A DNA stretch of 24,747 bases, taken from assembly GCA_036339295.1 (NCBI GenBank), contig JAYZBK010000026.1, positions 1-24,747 on the forward strand, read 5' to 3'. A program made the translations under genes and the position numbers. Of this stretch, positions 22,925 through 24,747 are shown piece after piece; positions within the stretch are counted from its first letter, which is position 1, and every line of letters begins with the position of its first letter. Origin of the DNA: GCA-002862325 sp036339295. GTDB lineage: Bacteria; Planctomycetota; Phycisphaerae; Phycisphaerales; SM1A02. The notes beneath the pieces were generated by a model. The model was given only the letters and a program-made list of their open reading frames with translations, ran no database searches and was not told the origin of the DNA.

Positions 22925-23719
22925 ATGCATCACGGGACCGCAAACCAGCGTCGCCACTCCGGGTTCAGCCTGATCGAGCTGCTGGTCGTGATCGCGATCA
23001 TCGCCGTTCTCGTCTCGCTCGTGCTCTACGTGACCGGCGCCCTGCAGAAGACGTCCCGCGGCATGACCTGCCTCTCCAACCAGCGACAGATCATGATCGG
23101 TTGGGACGGCTACGCCACCGACAACGCCGGTCGATACGTCGCCCCCGACACGAATCGCCACACGTGGGACTGGGTGAGATCGGTGGGTTCGAATCTCGGT
23201 CCGGGCAACACCGAACGCGAGTCGGCCCTCACCGAGGGCACCATGTGGAAGTACCTCGGCGACCTTCGCCTCTATCGCTCCCCGCTGTCCGAATCGGACA
23301 ACATCAGGACCTACTCGCTGAGCGCGTTCTTCAGCGACGGCGAGGGTGCGGAATACTGGGGAGGTCCGCCCTCCTGGCAGATCGCCACTCGCAGTCGCAT
23401 CCCCAAGCCGAGCGAGACCATCTGCGTCGTCGCCGAGTTCGATCATCGCGGCCACAACATCAACGGCTGGGGCATCAGTCCCTACGGGCCCGACTGGATC
23501 GACAAGCTCATGATCTGGGACACGGGCTACTTCAACTTCGCGTTCGCCGACGGTCACGTGGAGCGATACAAGTGGGCCGGCGAGAGCACCACGGATCCCG
23601 CTCCGATCGAGGAGGCGTTCATGCGCCCCCAGACGAACGTCTACTACCCCGGCCCCGACTGGGACTGGATCTCGAAGCGCCTCTTCCCCGGAAGCCGCGT
23701 GCTCTACGGAGGCTGGTGA
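22925..23719 (+). CDS. Type II prepilin-like protein, H-X9-DG class
   Basis: The product is 264 aa. The ATG at 22925 has GGGAGG 6 bases upstream. The N-terminal leader HHGTANQRRHSG is cut before FSLIELLVVIAIIAVLVSLV, the classic type IV pilin/pseudopilin signal with Glu at +5 for processing and methylation by a prepilin peptidase. The mature protein has one N-terminal helix and a globular domain. Near the end DTGYFNFAFADGHVERYKW matches the planctomycete H-X9-DG signature except that Asp stands in place of the first His. Genomes of this group carry dozens of these; their assembly into pseudopili or secretion systems is presumed, not shown. The next lipoprotein starts within its stop codon. 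Confidence 0.93.
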   Translation: MHHGTANQRRHSGFSLIELLVVIAIIAVLVSLVLYVTGALQKTSRGMTCLSNQRQIMIGWDGYATDNAGRYVAPDTNRHTWDWVRSVGSNLGPGNTERESALTEGTMWKYLGDLRLYRSPLSESDNIRTYSLSAFFSDGEGAEYWGGPPSWQIATRSRIPKPSETICVVAEFDHRGHNINGWGISPYGPDWIDKLMIWDTGYFNFAFADGHVERYKWAGESTTDPAPIEEAFMRPQTNVYYPGPDWDWISKRLFPGSRVLYGGW

Positions 23720-24132
23720 TACCGGGCCGCTCCATCATCCGACGGCTGCTCCTCGGCGGCCTGCTGCTGCTCCCGGGATGCGGGGCGGACACCCCGCCCT
23801 CCGCCACCGAGCAGCCCAACGCGCGGTCCGCGGGACCACCGGTGGATCTCGGGGCGATGCGATCCGACCCGCTGGTGGCCAGGTTCCACGCCGAATGCGA
23901 GGCGTATCTCGCCACGATGACCGAGCTTCGAAGCCTCGAGGCCCGGATCACCCGGGACGACTGGAACGACGCCGACCAGGCGGCATGGTCGGACCTGCAG
24001 GCCACCGCGGCACGGGAACGCAGTCGGCTGAATCGCCTGATGTACGCGCCGGAAGTCACCACGGACCAGCGATCGGCGATGTGGTGGCTCATGCGGGGCG
24101 AGGAGCCGGCCGGAACCCCGTCATCCATCTGA
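23716..24132 (+). CDS. Small lipoprotein of unknown function
   Basis: The product is 138 aa from GTG 23716, whose bases overlap the prepilin stop (GTGA) so the genes are probably translated together; GGAGG is present but only 3 bases away. The start is chosen because it yields a lipoprotein signal, RRLLLGGLLLLPGC, with C22 as the lipid-anchored residue. The mature part is polar and helical (FHAECEAYLATMTELRSLEA, ERSRLNRLMYAPEV), with no motif I recognise. The next in-frame ATG (23858) would remove the signal. Confidence 0.7.
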   Translation: MIPGRSIIRRLLLGGLLLLPGCGADTPPSATEQPNARSAGPPVDLGAMRSDPLVARFHAECEAYLATMTELRSLEARITRDDWNDADQAAWSDLQATAARERSRLNRLMYAPEVTTDQRSAMWWLMRGEEPAGTPSSI

Positions 24133-24161
24133 TCGACGGATCGCGGGTCGCCTCGACGCGA

Positions 24162-24173
24162 TACAGTCGAGCC
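24162..24173 (+). promoter_or_regulatory. -10 element placed for a leaderless lipoprotein transcript
   Basis: TACAGT at 24162-24167 is followed by exactly 6 bases and the ATG at 24174, with no ribosome site. The geometry is the same as at 12548-12560 and 14845-14833. Confidence 0.45.
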
Positions 24174-24617
24174 ATGAAGAGAAACGCCCCTCGATCGGTG
24201 ATGCTCGCGGGCATCGTCCTCGCCGCCTGTCTCGCGGGCTGCACCAGCAATCCGTTCATGACCAACTACGTCGGCGTGGTCCAACCCCTCGAGGGCGAAC
24301 CCGTCCGCATGACGGCGAAGCAGGAGCTTCGGCGGCTCGGCTCGTCCCGGTTCGAGATCGACCAGAAGATCGGGATCCGGCCGGACGACGCGGAGGCCCT
24401 GGCCGCCGCCCGGGAGATCGGGGCATCGGCGTACTGGTGGACGAGTCGCCCCAAGTACCACGGCACGAACGCCGCGGAGCAGCAGCAGCGGATGCGTGGC
24501 CGGGTCGGGACCACCACCACCGGCGGCATCGCGACCGGTGAGCGGGCCCTGAAGTGGTTCGCCTACGAGGCCGTGTTCTACGCCGACCGACCGAAGGCGG
24601 AGCCGGGAGGCTCCTGA
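24174..24617 (+). CDS. Small lipoprotein of unknown function
   Basis: The product is 147 aa. A lipoprotein signal ends LAGC with C23 (MLAGIVLAACLAGC). The mature part begins TSNPFMTNYVGVVQP and has a mixed middle (RRLGSSRFEIDQKIGIRPDD) and an AREIGASAYWWTS stretch. Next come a polar low-complexity stretch (AAEQQQRMRGRVGTTTTGG) and a strand-like end (KWFAYEAVFYAD). The 'AREIGA-x-hydrophobic' strand, loop and paired final strand resemble small outer-membrane lipoproteins of planctomycetes, but I cannot name a family. It appears to have its own promoter and to be leaderless, and is followed by a strong hairpin. Confidence 0.8.
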   Translation: MKRNAPRSVMLAGIVLAACLAGCTSNPFMTNYVGVVQPLEGEPVRMTAKQELRRLGSSRFEIDQKIGIRPDDAEALAAAREIGASAYWWTSRPKYHGTNAAEQQQRMRGRVGTTTTGGIATGERALKWFAYEAVFYADRPKAEPGGS

Positions 24618-24651
24618 CCGTCGGTACCGCCCCGGATCCGCTCGATGACGA

Positions 24652-24685
24652 ACGACCCGGCGGTCGTGGAGGACCGCCGGGTCGT
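24652..24685. terminator. Strong hairpin between convergent genes
   Basis: The arms at 24652-24665 and 24672-24685 are perfectly complementary over 14 bp around a 6-base loop. It lies between the lipoprotein stop at 24617 and the minus-strand stop at 24714. There is no T-run on either side, but the position and strength fit a bidirectional terminator. Confidence 0.65.
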
Positions 24686-24711
24686 CGAATGTCCTCGAGT
24701 CGCGACTGGAC

Positions 24712-24747
24712 TCAGCCTCCGAAGAAGGCGGCGAAGCTCATCCCGCC
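24712..24747 (-). CDS. Last codons of a minus-strand gene (partial)
   Basis: Reading the minus strand from the window edge gives GGMSFAAFFGG and then a stop at 24714-24712. Eleven codons cannot prove a gene. The support is the strong hairpin just beyond, where convergent genes would share a terminator, and the coding-like composition. The product cannot be identified. Confidence 0.35.
   Translation of the reverse strand, partial: GGMSFAAFFGG

Noticed and set aside
1..24747. CRISPR array, insertion sequence, prophage or toxin-antitoxin pair
   Set aside because: I looked for spaced direct repeats, transposase or integrase motifs and small paired genes and saw none.

Overview
The window is GC-rich bacterial DNA. 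It most likely comes from a marine planctomycete of the class Phycisphaerae. The clues are dockerin-like Asp-loop repeats ending in an 'L(L)AAWG' motif, PEP-CTERM-type tails with a short hydrophobic stretch and an Arg cluster, a prepilin of the H-X9-DG type, a Tat-exported Gfo/Idh/MocA oxidoreductase, a ThuA-like protein, a CRTAC1/ASPIC-UnbV protein and a DUF3500 protein. The placement is inferred from gene content; there is no rRNA here to prove it. I see no mobile element, CRISPR array, integrase or phage gene, so this looks like chromosomal DNA rich in secreted proteins.

Layout: (1) 1-3092: the end of a dockerin-type protein, a small four-helix membrane protein on the minus strand, a PEP-CTERM-type protein followed by a strong hairpin, and a Tat-exported oxidoreductase. 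(2) 3224-5363: a secreted protein with two dockerin-like repeats and a Cys-rich tail, then a DUF3500 protein. (3) 5375-8642, minus strand: a sialate O-acetylesterase-like enzyme, a PEP-CTERM protein with thioester-domain-like Cys and Gln motifs, and beyond it a decayed second PEP-CTERM tail. (4) 8832-11903: a TPR lipoprotein translationally coupled to a CRTAC1-family protein, then tRNA-Val(UAC). (5) 11943-13690: a four-helix membrane protein divergent from serC. (6) 13718-16598, minus strand: a secreted formylglycine-generating enzyme, a secreted protein with two lipocalin-like halves, and a small unknown protein. (7) 16746-19188: a secreted helical protein overlapping a RarD/EamA transporter. 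(8) 19214-22765: a large PhoD-type phosphatase divergent from a ThuA-like protein. (9) 22925-24747: a type II prepilin-like protein, two lipoproteins, a strong hairpin and the last codons of a minus-strand gene.

Most products carry Sec, Tat or lipoprotein signals. The hydrolases (esterase, PhoD phosphatase), the sulfatase-activating enzyme, the ThuA protein and the exported oxidoreductase fit a cell that breaks down complex, perhaps sulfated and acetylated, polysaccharides. That is a reading of the neighbourhood; no complete degradation operon is present. serC, the tRNA and rarD are the housekeeping or transport exceptions.

The observations most worth following are a repeated TAnnnT-N6-ATG arrangement that suggests leaderless mRNAs, the thioester-like PEP-CTERM protein with its decayed neighbour, the coupled TPR/CRTAC1 lipoprotein pair, and a promoter with an adjoining perfect palindrome in front of the prepilin gene. 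I found no complete, clearly new multi-gene system.
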